Shown here piece after piece: positions 6,148-14,284 of a DNA stretch of 16,524 nt. Every line of letters begins with the position of its first letter. Within the stretch, counting starts at the first letter, position 1. A program made the translations under genes and the position numbers. The notes below the pieces were generated by a model that was not told the origin of the DNA, did not search any database, and worked only from the letters and a program-made list of their open reading frames with translations. Source of the DNA: CAZRIT01 sp964600225. Its GTDB lineage: Bacteria > Bacillota > Clostridia > Christensenellales > CAG-138. The stretch spans positions 1 through 16,524 of the forward strand of contig CAZRIT010000046.1 in the NCBI GenBank assembly GCA_964600225.1. The letters are read 5' to 3'.

Positions 6148-8031
6148 ATGAAGCAAAACCGCTTGCAAATGGACCGTCTATCCAGGGTGATTGCATTGAC
6201 CGCCATCGATGTGGCGATGATTGCGGCATGCTATATCGTGGCGCTGTGGCTGGTGTTTACCACGCCCGGCAGCACCTATATGTTCCCGCTGCTGGCAAAC
6301 GGGCGGATCGCCTTTTCCTATTGGCAGATCGGGTGCTACATGGCGCTGTACCTTGTCTGCTTTGCGGCGTTTCGGCTGTACAACCGGCCGTGGCTGGATG
6401 GCAGCGCGGGCGAAAACATCTATATGATCGCCGCCGTCGGCGTGGGCACGGGCGCGATACTTTTGGTTAATATCCTGTTTGGGAACGAGTATAAAACCAC
6501 CATCGTCATCGCGGGCGCGCTGCTGGTGCCCGTCACGTTTGTGACGCGCTACCTTTACCGCAAGTTCAGGCAGGCAAGACTGCGTACGCAAAACCGCATC
6601 AACAGCGGCAAAGCGCCCGTGCTGATCGTCGGCGCGGGGCTGTACGGCACCTATGTGCAAGCGCAGATCACCATGGGCGAGGAGCGCGGCAACAGCTATG
6701 TGGCGGCGTTTGTGGACGACGACCCCAAAAAGATCGGCACGCGCGTGCGCGGTATCCCCGTCATGGGCACCACCGCCGAAATTCCCGCGCTGGTCAACCG
6801 CCTCGGCATCCGCGAGATCATTATTGCCATGCCTTCCAACGACAACAAGCGGCAATCGGAGCTGGTAACGCTGTGCAAATCCACCAAGTGCCGCGTGCGC
6901 ATGGCCGCACCCATACAGGATATGAACAAGCCCTCCATGCGCGATGTGCGCGAAATCAGCGTGGACGATATCCTGTTTCGGCCGCAGGTCAAGCTGGATA
7001 AGGAGAGCATCGCTGCGTATGTGCAGCATAAAACCGTTTTGGTTACGGGCGGCGGCGGCTCCATCGGCTCGGAAATCTGCCGTCAGGTGGCGTCGTTCTA
7101 CCCCGAACGGCTGGTGATATTCGATATCTACGAAAACAACGCCTACGAATTGCAGATGGAATTCCGCCGCCGCATGGCCTGGCTCAATGTCAGCGTGCGC
7201 ATCGGCTCGGTGCGAGAGAAAGCGCGCGTGGACGAGGTGATGGAGGAGTTTCGGCCCGATTTGGTGATCCATACCGCCGCGCACAAGCATGTGCCGCTGA
7301 TGGAGGATGCGCCCGCGGAGGCCGTCAAAAACAATGTCCTGGGCACATGGAACGTGGTGCGCTCGGCGGGCGAGCACGGCGTGGCGCGCTTTGTGCAGCT
7401 ATCCACCGACAAGGCCGTCAACCCTACCAACATCATGGGCGCAACCAAGCGCATTACGGAGCTGATCGTGCAGTACTATGCAAGGCACAGCGACATGCGG
7501 TGCATGACGGTGCGCTTTGGCAACGTCCTTGGCAGCTTTGGCAGCGTGGTACCGTTGTTTGAAAACCAGATCAAGGCGGGCGGGCCCGTGCAGGTGACGC
7601 ATCCCGATATCACGCGCTACTTTATGACCATCCCCGAGGCTGCGCAGCTTGTGCTGCAGGCGGGCGCGTTCGGTGAAAGCGGAGCCATCTATGTGCTCAA
7701 CATGGGCGAGCCCGTGCGCATCATGGAGCTGGCCGAGCGGCTCATCCGCTACCACGGCTATACGCCCAACGAGGATATTCCCATCGAGATCATCGGGCTT
7801 CGTCCGGGAGAAAAGATGTACGAGGAGCTGACGCTCGACGAGGAGGAGCAGAGCATGCTCGAAACCACGCACAACCGCATCATGAAGGCAAAGCCGCTGG
7901 TGATTGACGATGCGGCGTTCCCCGATAAGCTCAACGAGCTCATCGGCGCGGTCGGGCTCGGCGAAGAAAAGGTGGTCGGCCTGATTCGGGAAATGGTGCC
8001 CAACTATACAGGCAATCCGAACGGGCATTGA
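6148..8031 (+). CDS. membrane-bound UDP-sugar 4,6-dehydratase (CapD/FlaA1/PglF-like)
   Basis: The 627-aa protein is a full-length polysaccharide-biosynthesis nucleotide-sugar dehydratase. Four hydrophobic segments lie at about 15-38, 60-78, 92-111 and 118-135. A Rossmann-like CoA-binding-type domain (about 155-290) has VLIVGAGLYGTY. A C-terminal SDR domain (about 295-620) has VTGGGGSIGSEI at 299-310 and AAHKHVPLMED. The active site has the TMK form known from PglF-type enzymes: T420 in LSTDKAVNPTN, then M430 and K434 in IMGATK, in place of the usual Tyr-x3-Lys. This fits conversion of UDP-GlcNAc to UDP-2-acetamido-2,6-dideoxy-4-keto-hexose for surface glycans or glycosylation; the exact substrate is inferred. 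AGGA sits just before the ATG at 6148, and an in-frame ATG at 6130 is an alternative. No glycosyltransferase or aminotransferase partner lies beside it; it stands between mnmE and a terminator. Confidence 0.9.
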   Translation: MKQNRLQMDRLSRVIALTAIDVAMIAACYIVALWLVFTTPGSTYMFPLLANGRIAFSYWQIGCYMALYLVCFAAFRLYNRPWLDGSAGENIYMIAAVGVGTGAILLVNILFGNEYKTTIVIAGALLVPVTFVTRYLYRKFRQARLRTQNRINSGKAPVLIVGAGLYGTYVQAQITMGEERGNSYVAAFVDDDPKKIGTRVRGIPVMGTTAEIPALVNRLGIREIIIAMPSNDNKRQSELVTLCKSTKCRVRMAAPIQDMNKPSMRDVREISVDDILFRPQVKLDKESIAAYVQHKTVLVTGGGGSIGSEICRQVASFYPERLVIFDIYENNAYELQMEFRRRMAWLNVSVRIGSVREKARVDEVMEEFRPDLVIHTAAHKHVPLMEDAPAEAVKNNVLGTWNVVRSAGEHGVARFVQLSTDKAVNPTNIMGATKRITELIVQYYARHSDMRCMTVRFGNVLGSFGSVVPLFENQIKAGGPVQVTHPDITRYFMTIPEAAQLVLQAGAFGESGAIYVLNMGEPVRIMELAERLIRYHGYTPNEDIPIEIIGLRPGEKMYEELTLDEEEQSMLETTHNRIMKAKPLVIDDAAFPDKLNELIGAVGLGEEKVVGLIREMVPNYTGNPNGH

Positions 8032-8100
8032 CAAACGGAAAACGCGCGGCCGAACGCCTTGGCGTAACACCCGCAGACAAGCTATTTCCTGTTTGCAAGG

Positions 8101-8133
8101 CGGCATAGTCGTGGGACTGTGCCGTTTTGCTTT
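8101..8133 (+). terminator. intrinsic terminator after the dehydratase gene
   Basis: CGGCATAGTC (8101-8110) pairs with GACTGTGCCG (8115-8124), a 10-bp stem with one T-G pair and a GTGG loop, followed by TTTTGCTTT. It sits about 70 bp after the stop at 8031. Confidence 0.82.
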
Positions 8134-8194
8134 ATCTGTTGAAAATACAGGATTATTCAACCTATGGTTTGGCGCGTTTCACGCATGTTTGTTA

Positions 8195-8200
8195 TATAAT
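8195..8200 (+). promoter_or_regulatory. -10 box before the HTH regulator, possible leaderless start
   Basis: A perfect TATAAT lies 10 bp before the ATG at 8211. No recognisable -35 box stands 16-18 bp upstream. If it is used, transcription would start around 8207, leaving almost no leader and no ribosome site before the ATG cluster at 8211, 8214 and 8217. Confidence 0.4.
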
Positions 8201-8210
8201 CGGCTTATCA

Positions 8211-8945
8211 ATGATGATGGAGGCGTTGAATACGGATAACACCAAAACCGGGCTTTTCATACGGAAATTGCGAAGAGAAAAGGCAATGACGCAGAGAGAG
8301 CTTGCCGATTTGCTCCATATAACAGACCGCGCGGTTTCCAAATGGGAACGGGGATTGTGCGCCCCCGACATCGCGCTGCTGGAACCGCTGGCAAACATAT
8401 TTGCCGTCACGATGACGGAACTGATTGTCGGCGAGCGAATGAATCCGCAAGCGCATATTCCGCAAGTCGAAGACGGCGTCGCAGAGGCCATCCACTATTC
8501 CGAAAAGGAGCTGTCACAAAAAACAAAGGCGTGTCGGGCCAAGGTGACGATCGCTTGCGCGGTTGCGTGTGTCGCGGTGCTGATCTGCGTCGTTTCCTTA
8601 TGGGCGCCCGTGGTCTTTCAGAGAGGGAACCCCATTCCGTATTTGCTGGCTGCCGCAGATGTGGATGAGGGCACGCCGTATGTGCGAGTCAATGTGAACG
8701 ATTCGGCCGAAGTTTATATTGCAAGGCGCGGGATCTGCGAGGAATTGCTTGCATTCGTTGCGGAGAAAACAGGGTTTGTTTTTCAAGAACAGGCGGGCGG
8801 GGCTTTCCTTTTTACCGACGGATATCATGAACTGGCGGTGCAAACAGAAACATACTGGCGCTATTACACGGTTTGGATCGTACCAAACGTTACTCGTCAG
8901 AGCAAGCCGCCCGACGGGGCGAATCATGGAAGAAAGCATGCTTGA
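8211..8945 (+). CDS. XRE-family HTH regulator with one transmembrane segment
   Basis: The 244-aa protein begins with a Cro/CI-type helix-turn-helix (about residues 14-72) whose core reads MTQRELADLLHITDRAVSKWERG, here spanning 26-48, followed by PDIALLEPLANIF. This is the familiar Clostridia/Bacilli XRE form. A single hydrophobic segment at about 112-136 follows a basic stretch, and about 108 residues then lie outside the membrane or form a sensor. I do not recognise that C-terminal domain. The pattern suggests a membrane-tethered transcription regulator, with unknown targets. The start is uncertain: ATG triplets at 8211, 8214 and 8217 lack an upstream ribosome site, and GGAGG at 8219-8223 is too close to the in-frame TTG at 8226. 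It is monocistronic and converges on the minus-strand operon. Confidence 0.75.
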   Translation: MMMEALNTDNTKTGLFIRKLRREKAMTQRELADLLHITDRAVSKWERGLCAPDIALLEPLANIFAVTMTELIVGERMNPQAHIPQVEDGVAEAIHYSEKELSQKTKACRAKVTIACAVACVAVLICVVSLWAPVVFQRGNPIPYLLAAADVDEGTPYVRVNVNDSAEVYIARRGICEELLAFVAEKTGFVFQEQAGGAFLFTDGYHELAVQTETYWRYYTVWIVPNVTRQSKPPDGANHGRKHA

Positions 8946-8983
8946 AAAAAGCGGGTGAAAAGCTGTTCGCTTCTCACCCGCTT
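8945..8983 (-). terminator. shared hairpin terminator, T-run on the minus strand
   Basis: AAGCGGGTGA (8949-8958) pairs exactly with TCACCCGCTT (8974-8983), and AAGC/GCTT extends the stem inward after one mismatch. On the minus strand the stem is followed by six T (8950-8945), making a strong terminator for the aminotransferase operon. On the plus strand only CTTTCC follows, so it is a weaker end for the HTH gene, whose stop codon lies at the hairpin's edge. Confidence 0.85.
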
Positions 8984-9105
8984 TCCGTTACAGTCTCGTT
9001 AATCGACCGTTCGGCTCATACATTTTCACAACTTCCCGATTGGCGTTTGCTCTCGGCCGCTTTTGTTATACGATGCGTTTTCGCCTGACGCGCTTTGGTC
9101 GGGCG

Positions 9106-10377
9106 TTATTTTCCCAGCAGCTTTTCCAGCGCCGCAAGGCGCACGCACACGGTGAACACTTCCACGGCCTTGGCCAGATCGGCAATCGGCGGCATGGACG
9201 GCGCAATGCGGATGCTCGAATCGGCGGGGTCTACGCCGCCGGGGTAGGTGGCGCCCGCGGGCGTCATGGCCACGCCCGCATCCGCGCAGAGCTTGAGCGT
9301 GCGTTTGGCTGTGCCCTCCATGGCGTTGAAGCCGATGAAGTAGCCGCCGATGGGCTTGTGCCAGGTGGCGATGCCCAGCGGCGCGATGTCCTTTTCCAGC
9401 GCGTCCAGCACCAGTTGGAACTTGGGGCGCAGGATGGCGGCGTGCTTTTTCAGGTGCTTGAGCGTGGTGGCGCGGTCCTTCAAAAAGCGTACATGCTGTA
9501 GCTGCACAACCTTGTTGTAGCCGATGGTCGCAAACTGCATCAGGCTCAGGTGGTACTTGACGTTTTCCACGCTCATGGCCATGCAAGCAAGCCCCGCGCC
9601 CGGGAAGGTATACTTGCTGGTGGACGCAAACTCGTACACCATATCGGCATGCCCCTGTTCGCGACAAATGGAGAGCATATCGGGAAACGGCGCGTCCTCG
9701 CCATCGAACGTGTGGATGCAGTAGGCGTTGTCCCACATCAGGGCAAAATCGGGCGCGGCGGGCGACATGGCGGCGATGTGATTGCAGGTTTCGAGCGGAT
9801 AGACGAAACCGTCGGGGTTGGTGAACTTCGGCACGCACCACATACCCTTGACGGCGGGGTCTTGAATCAGCCGTTCCACCATGTCCATGTCGGGGCCCTG
9901 CGCATTCTGTGGCACGGGGATCAGTTCCGCGCCGAACGAGCGGGTCAAGTTGAAGTGCCGATCGTAGCCCGGGTAGGGGCACAGGAACTTGACGACGGGT
10001 TCTTGGGACCACGGCCGCACGCTGTTTTTCAGTCCGTGCGTGTAGGCGCGCGCGATGACGTCGTACATCAGGTTCAGGCTGGCGCTGCCGCCGACGATGA
10101 CCTCCTCGGGGCTGCACAGCAGAATGTCCGCAAAGAGGCGCTTGGCCGACGGGAGGCCCGAAAGCTCGCCGTAGTTGCGCACATCGACGCCGTCGCAGAG
10201 GAAGTCTCCGTCGTCAAGGGCGTCAAGCAGGTCGTTGCTCAGGTTGAGCTGGGCGGTTTCGGGCTTGCCGCGGGCAAGGTTGAGGCTGAGGTTGAGGCCC
10301 TTCAGGCGTTCGTACTGCGCGGAGACGGTCTGGTACTCCTGCATCAGTTGTTCGGCGTTTCGACTGCGGTATTGCAT
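9106..10377 (-). CDS. PLP-dependent aminotransferase, type Ic aspartate aminotransferase-like
   Basis: The 423-aa protein is a fold-type I aminotransferase resembling the aspartate aminotransferase subgroup Ic (Asp_aminotransf family). It has LNLARGKPE near residue 32, NYGELSG (68-74), CPYPGYDRHF (133-142), TNPDG (186-190, with N187), D216 in MWDNAYC, the PLP lysine K255 in STSKYTFPGAG, and R390 in SIRIAPSMPP for the substrate carboxylate. Known members move amino groups between aspartate and 2-oxoglutarate; an exact substrate here is inferred. The ATG at 10377 lies 7 bp after the xdhC stop, and the GAAAGGG ribosome site lies inside the xdhC end. A TTG at 10404 is a less likely start. Its position suggests co-expression with the purine genes, although no direct biochemical link is obvious. 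The operon terminator lies about 120 bp beyond it. Confidence 0.88.
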   Translation of the reverse strand: MQYRSRNAEQLMQEYQTVSAQYERLKGLNLSLNLARGKPETAQLNLSNDLLDALDDGDFLCDGVDVRNYGELSGLPSAKRLFADILLCSPEEVIVGGSASLNLMYDVIARAYTHGLKNSVRPWSQEPVVKFLCPYPGYDRHFNLTRSFGAELIPVPQNAQGPDMDMVERLIQDPAVKGMWCVPKFTNPDGFVYPLETCNHIAAMSPAAPDFALMWDNAYCIHTFDGEDAPFPDMLSICREQGHADMVYEFASTSKYTFPGAGLACMAMSVENVKYHLSLMQFATIGYNKVVQLQHVRFLKDRATTLKHLKKHAAILRPKFQLVLDALEKDIAPLGIATWHKPIGGYFIGFNAMEGTAKRTLKLCADAGVAMTPAGATYPGGVDPADSSIRIAPSMPPIADLAKAVEVFTVCVRLAALEKLLGK

Positions 10378-10384
10378 ATATGGT

Positions 10385-10873
10385 TCATCCCTTTCCGATT
10401 TCAAGCCGCTTGTTCATGGTGTTTTCCACGGCATTGAGTATGTTTTCGTAGCCCGTGCAGCGGCACAGGTGGCCCGACAGGCGTTTGCGCAGCTCGTCGC
10501 GGGTGTAGCGGCGGCCGCTTTCGAGGATCTCCACGGCGCTCATAATCATGCCGGGCGTGCAGAAGCCGCATTGCACGGCCGCCTCGTCCACGAACGCCTG
10601 CTGGATATCCGACAGCTCGCCGTTGGGGCCGAGCAGGCTTTCGAGGGTGCGGATGTCCTTCCCGTCGGCCCATACGGCCAGATAGATGCAGCTGTTGAAG
10701 CACTCGCCGTCGATGAGCACCGTGCACGCGCCGCACTCGCCGACCTCGCAGCCTTTTTTCACGGAGATCAGGCGGAAATCGTTGCGCAGCAGGTCCGTCA
10801 GCGATGCGCGTACGTCCACGACGGTTTCGACGGGCTTTCCGTTGATGGTGCAGCGGATGAGCTTGGTTTGCAT
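10385..10873 (-). CDS. xdhC: xanthine dehydrogenase 2Fe-2S (small) subunit
   Basis: The 162-aa protein has both [2Fe-2S] motifs of the xanthine oxidase family: a plant-ferredoxin-type set C42, C47, C50 and C62 (GCEVGECGACTVLIDGEC), and a C-terminal set C102, C105, C137 and C139 (CGFCTPGM and CRCTGY). The length matches E. coli XdhC (about 159 aa). It passes electrons from the molybdenum centre to the FAD subunit. The ATG overlaps the xdhB stop by one base (TGATG). The symbol follows E. coli naming for the iron-sulfur subunit, not the unrelated XdhC maturation chaperone. CO dehydrogenase or nicotinate-type small subunits look alike; xdhA and ade as neighbours favour xanthine. Confidence 0.92.
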   Translation of the reverse strand: MQTKLIRCTINGKPVETVVDVRASLTDLLRNDFRLISVKKGCEVGECGACTVLIDGECFNSCIYLAVWADGKDIRTLESLLGPNGELSDIQQAFVDEAAVQCGFCTPGMIMSAVEILESGRRYTRDELRKRLSGHLCRCTGYENILNAVENTMNKRLEIGKG

Positions 10874-11958
10874 CAGATGACACCTCCCGCTTTCTGTATG
10901 GCGGAAACGAACGCGCGGCGCGCCGTCTCGCCGATGATGTGGAGCCGAAACTCCTTGGTGGCGCGCCAGCTTGTGCGCGGGTTGACGTCCGAAAGCGCAC
11001 CCTCGGCAAAGCGTTCGACCAGCGTCGGCTCGAGCAATGCGCCCGATACAGCCGCTTCCGCGCTCGGCGCGCGCATGGGCACGGGGCCCGCCACGCCAAA
11101 GGCGATGCGCGCTTCCTCCACGCGTTTTTGATCGGCCGAGAGCCGCACGTTGACCGAGCAGCCGATGGTGGCGATATCCATGGCGTTTCGCATGGAATAC
11201 TTGATGTAAGCGCCGTAAAAGCCCGCGTACCGATCGCGCGGAATGCGGATGGCGGTCAGCAGCTCGTTGTGCGACAGCACGGTTTTGCCCGCTTTGACAT
11301 AGAATTCCCGCATGGGCACCTGCCGCGTGCCGTCGGGGCCCGTCAGCTCCATGATGGTGTCGTGCGCAAGCAGCGTCGCTGCCGAATCGGCGCTGGTGAC
11401 GCCGTTGCAGACGTTGCCGCCGATGGTGCCGATGTTGCGTATCTGCGGCCCGCCCACCTGATCCACCGCGTAGCCGAGCATCGGCAGCGTGCGCTGGATG
11501 ATCGGGCTGGCCGTAATGTGGCTGAAGGCCGTCGCCGCGCGAATCACGACCTCGCCCTCGGGGGTTTCTTCCACACCCATCAGCTCCGGCAGGCCGTGGA
11601 TACTCACNNNNNNNNNNTTGCCGCCGATGGTGCCGATGTTGCGTATCTGCGGCCCGCCGACCTGATCGACCGCCTCGCCCAGCACGGGGAGGTGTTGTTG
11701 AATGAGCGGATCGGCCGTGATATGCGAAAAGCTGGTGAGCGGCAGGATGCACAGCGCCCCGTCGGGTTCGAGCGTTACGCCGCGCAGCGCATCGATGCGG
11801 TAGATGCTGACCAGCTTCACGCCCGCCAGCTCGCCCTCGCGCAGTTTGATGAACACATCCGATCCGCCCGCAAGCACGCGCGCGTCGGGATGCGCCGTCA
11901 GCAGTTCGATGGCTTCCGCCACGGAACCTGCCTCGTAGAGCGCTTGGATATCATACAT
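10873..11958 (-). CDS. xdhB: xanthine dehydrogenase FAD subunit, chimeric across an assembly gap
   Basis: As written it encodes 361 residues, four of them unknown because of 10 N. The N-terminal part (residues 1-113) has AGGSDVFIKLREG (30-42), the first FAD-binding loop, and stops at NIGTIGG. After the gap the protein does not continue but restarts at the equivalent of residue 50 (VSIHGLPELMG...) and repeats the same 64-residue segment with 41 identities and no indels. Only then does it go on through GGNVCNGVTSADSA, the second FAD loop, to the end. Removing one copy gives 293 residues, against 292 for E. coli XdhB. The two halves therefore probably come from different xdhB genes. The open frame through the N run is accidental. 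The ATG at 11958 overlaps the xdhA end by 8 bases. The FAD subunit passes electrons to NAD+ or another acceptor. Confidence 0.8.
   Translation of the reverse strand: MYDIQALYEAGSVAEAIELLTAHPDARVLAGGSDVFIKLREGELAGVKLVSIYRIDALRGVTLEPDGALCILPLTSFSHITADPLIQQHLPVLGEAVDQVGGPQIRNIGTIGGXXXXVSIHGLPELMGVEETPEGEVVIRAATAFSHITASPIIQRTLPMLGYAVDQVGGPQIRNIGTIGGNVCNGVTSADSAATLLAHDTIMELTGPDGTRQVPMREFYVKAGKTVLSHNELLTAIRIPRDRYAGFYGAYIKYSMRNAMDIATIGCSVNVRLSADQKRVEEARIAFGVAGPVPMRAPSAEAAVSGALLEPTLVERFAEGALSDVNPRTSWRATKEFRLHIIGETARRAFVSAIQKAGGVI
11414..11811. repeat. two diverged copies of a 194-nt xdhB segment flanking the N gap
   Basis: Copy 1 is 11414-11607 and copy 2 is 11618-11811. They begin with 41 identical bases (11414-11454 and 11618-11658) and then diverge with mismatches only. 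On the minus strand they encode the same 64-residue stretch, 41 of 64 identical. Two homologous contig ends laid end to end explain this better than a real tandem repeat. Confidence 0.9.
11608..11617. other. assembly gap of 10 N
   Basis: Ten undetermined bases separate the two homologous xdhB segments. The round number suggests a scaffolding placeholder and gives no information about the true distance, which could be negative (overlap) or several kilobases. Confidence 0.97.
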
Positions 11959-14272
11959 GCTGTTTCGCCTCCTTGTGCATGGGCTTGTCCTGAATGAGCC
12001 CTTCCTCGGTGAACCGCTTGAACAGTACATGCGGCGTGATGGGGATGGAATCGATCGCCACGCCCGTTGCGTTGAGGATGGCGTTTCGGATGGCGGGCGC
12101 GCCCGGGCACGCGGGCGGCTCGCCCAAAGCCTTTGTCCCAAAGGGGCTGGTGGGCTCGGGGTTTTCCACAAACGCCACCGCCAGATCGGGATGATCCATA
12201 AAGGTGCTCAATTTGTAATCCAGGAGGTTGTTGTTGAGCGGGCGGCCCGTTTTTTCATCGAACAGCAGCTGCTCCGACAGCCCGTAGCCGATGGCCATGC
12301 TCATGCCGCCGTGCACCTGCGCTTCGGCAAGGGCGGGGTTGATGAGCCTGCCGCAGTCGTGCACGTTGATGATATCCACAAGCCTGACCTTGCACATGGG
12401 CACGTCCACCTCCACCTCGGCAAAGCAGCAGCCGAACGAATAGGCGTTGCTCTTGACCTGCGTGGTCGTTTCCGCGCACAGGTGCTCGCTGTGGGACGTG
12501 GAATACAGCGCCTCGGTGGCCAGCGCCCCGAGCGAAAGCAGCACGCGGCCGTCGCTTGTACGCACGATTAGCCCGTCCTCAATATCCAGTTGGCTCACGG
12601 GCATGCGCGTCAGCTCGTGCGCATATTCGAGGATGCGCCGCTTGAGCAGGTCGCCCGTTTGGCGGATGGCAAAGCCGCCGATGTATGTTTGCCGCGATGC
12701 GTACGCGCCGGTGCCGTACGGGTGTACGTCGGTATCCTGCGCGGAGACCACATGCACATCCTCCATTGGTACGCCCAGCACATCCGCGGCCATCTGCGCA
12801 TACACGGTGTCGCAGCCCTGGCCGATCTCCGTTTCGCCCGTCATGAGCTGTATGGAGCCATCCTGGTTGAGCGTCATGCGGCAGCCGCTGCTTTCCAGCG
12901 AGATGGGCCACACGGCTGTGTTGTACCAGAATATCGCCATGCCCACGCCGCGGCGGACAGGGCCCGTATCGTTGGCGTACTCACGCCTCTTGCGGTCGTA
13001 ATCGATGTAGGCCTTGCCCTTTTCGATGCACTGGTTAAAGCTATCGTAATAGTTTTCGTTTTTACTGAAATGATCCACAAAGCCCACGGGCATCATGTTT
13101 TGCCTGCGAAGCGCCAAGGCATCCATGCCGATGGCGCGCGCCACGTCCTCGATGTGGCTTTCGACTGCGAACATGGCCTGCGGGATGCCGTAGCCGCGCA
13201 TGGCGCCCGCGGCGGGCTTGTTGGTGTATACCGAGTATGCGTCGCACTCCACCGCGGGGCACGGGTACAGCTGCGGGAACGCGCCCATGCCCTTGGCCAC
13301 GACGCCGTGGCCGTGGGAGGCGTACGCGCCCTGATCGGAGAAGCATTCCAGCTTGCGCGCGGCAAACGTGCCGTCGGGCCGCACATAGGATACGATATGG
13401 CTGCGGATGGCGTGGCGCACGCGGTTGTTGACAAACGTTTCCTCACGGCTGACGTCCAGCTTGACAAGCCGCCCGCCCACCTGCTGCGAGCAGTAGGCGC
13501 ACAGCGGCTCGTACAGCGCATCCTGCTTGTTGCCGAAGCCTCCGCCGATATAGGGCTTGATGATGCGCACCCTGCCCCAGGGGATTCCCAGCGCCTGGCC
13601 GACCACACGGCGTACGATGTGCGGAATCTGCGTGCTTGTCACAACCACGATCTTGCCCGATTGTTCCTCGGCATAGCAGATGTGGTTTTCGATGTGGCAA
13701 TGCTGCACGGTGGGCGTATCGTACCAGCCCTCCACCTTGACAAGCCCCGGTTCACGGATGGCTTCGGCGAAGTTGCCGATGCGCAGATTGGTGTGCGAAA
13801 GGGTATTGTGCGGGAATTCCGCGTGCAGCTGCGGCGCGCCGTCGTTGAGCGCTTCCTGCGCATTCAGCACGAACGGGTATTCCTCGTAGGTTGCCTTGAT
13901 GGCGCGCACGGCCTGCGCCGCCGCCACCTCGTTTTCGGCGATGACCACGGCGATGTCATCGCCATAGTAGCGCACATGGCGGTTGAGCAGCAGACGGTCC
14001 GCCACATCCTGATGATGCGGATCGGTCGACCACGGGTGGCCTGCCGTGGGGAACTGCCAATCGGGCACGTCGAAGCAGGTGATGATTTTGACGACGCCCG
14101 CGATCTGTTCCGCCGCGGCGGTATCGATGGCGGTCACCATGCCGTGGGCGATGGTGCTGTGACAGATTTTGACGATGAGCGCGCTGCGGTCGGCCATGTC
14201 GTCGGTGTAGCGCGCGCGGGCCGTGACCTTATCGACGGCGTCAACGCGGCGGATGCTTTTCCCTACAACCAT
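11951..14272 (-). CDS. xdhA: xanthine dehydrogenase molybdenum-binding (large) subunit
   Basis: The 773-aa protein covers the full molybdopterin-binding region of the xanthine oxidase family, close to E. coli XdhA in length. It has RVDAVDKVTARARYTDDM near the N terminus, PYIGGGFGNKQDALYEP (240-256), GAMRGYGIPQ (356-365, with R359), TGETEIGQGCDT (478-489, with Q485), and GEPPACPGAPAIRNAI (717-732), which holds the catalytic base E718. It hydroxylates hypoxanthine and xanthine at the molybdenum centre. Cofactor and cluster partners would be XdhB and XdhC. An AAAGGAGGG site precedes the ATG, 12 bp after the ade stop. The ade neighbour favours a purine substrate, but the family also includes other hydroxylases. 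No molybdenum-insertion chaperone gene is present in the window. Confidence 0.91.
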   Translation of the reverse strand: MVVGKSIRRVDAVDKVTARARYTDDMADRSALIVKICHSTIAHGMVTAIDTAAAEQIAGVVKIITCFDVPDWQFPTAGHPWSTDPHHQDVADRLLLNRHVRYYGDDIAVVIAENEVAAAQAVRAIKATYEEYPFVLNAQEALNDGAPQLHAEFPHNTLSHTNLRIGNFAEAIREPGLVKVEGWYDTPTVQHCHIENHICYAEEQSGKIVVVTSTQIPHIVRRVVGQALGIPWGRVRIIKPYIGGGFGNKQDALYEPLCAYCSQQVGGRLVKLDVSREETFVNNRVRHAIRSHIVSYVRPDGTFAARKLECFSDQGAYASHGHGVVAKGMGAFPQLYPCPAVECDAYSVYTNKPAAGAMRGYGIPQAMFAVESHIEDVARAIGMDALALRRQNMMPVGFVDHFSKNENYYDSFNQCIEKGKAYIDYDRKRREYANDTGPVRRGVGMAIFWYNTAVWPISLESSGCRMTLNQDGSIQLMTGETEIGQGCDTVYAQMAADVLGVPMEDVHVVSAQDTDVHPYGTGAYASRQTYIGGFAIRQTGDLLKRRILEYAHELTRMPVSQLDIEDGLIVRTSDGRVLLSLGALATEALYSTSHSEHLCAETTTQVKSNAYSFGCCFAEVEVDVPMCKVRLVDIINVHDCGRLINPALAEAQVHGGMSMAIGYGLSEQLLFDEKTGRPLNNNLLDYKLSTFMDHPDLAVAFVENPEPTSPFGTKALGEPPACPGAPAIRNAILNATGVAIDSIPITPHVLFKRFTEEGLIQDKPMHKEAKQHV

Positions 14273-14284
14273 GGTTCCCTCCTT

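Noticed and set aside
10873..11958. True internal duplication of the FAD domain in XdhB
   Set aside because: The duplicated segment meets exactly at the N gap, each copy lacks what the other supplies, and removing one copy restores the normal family length.
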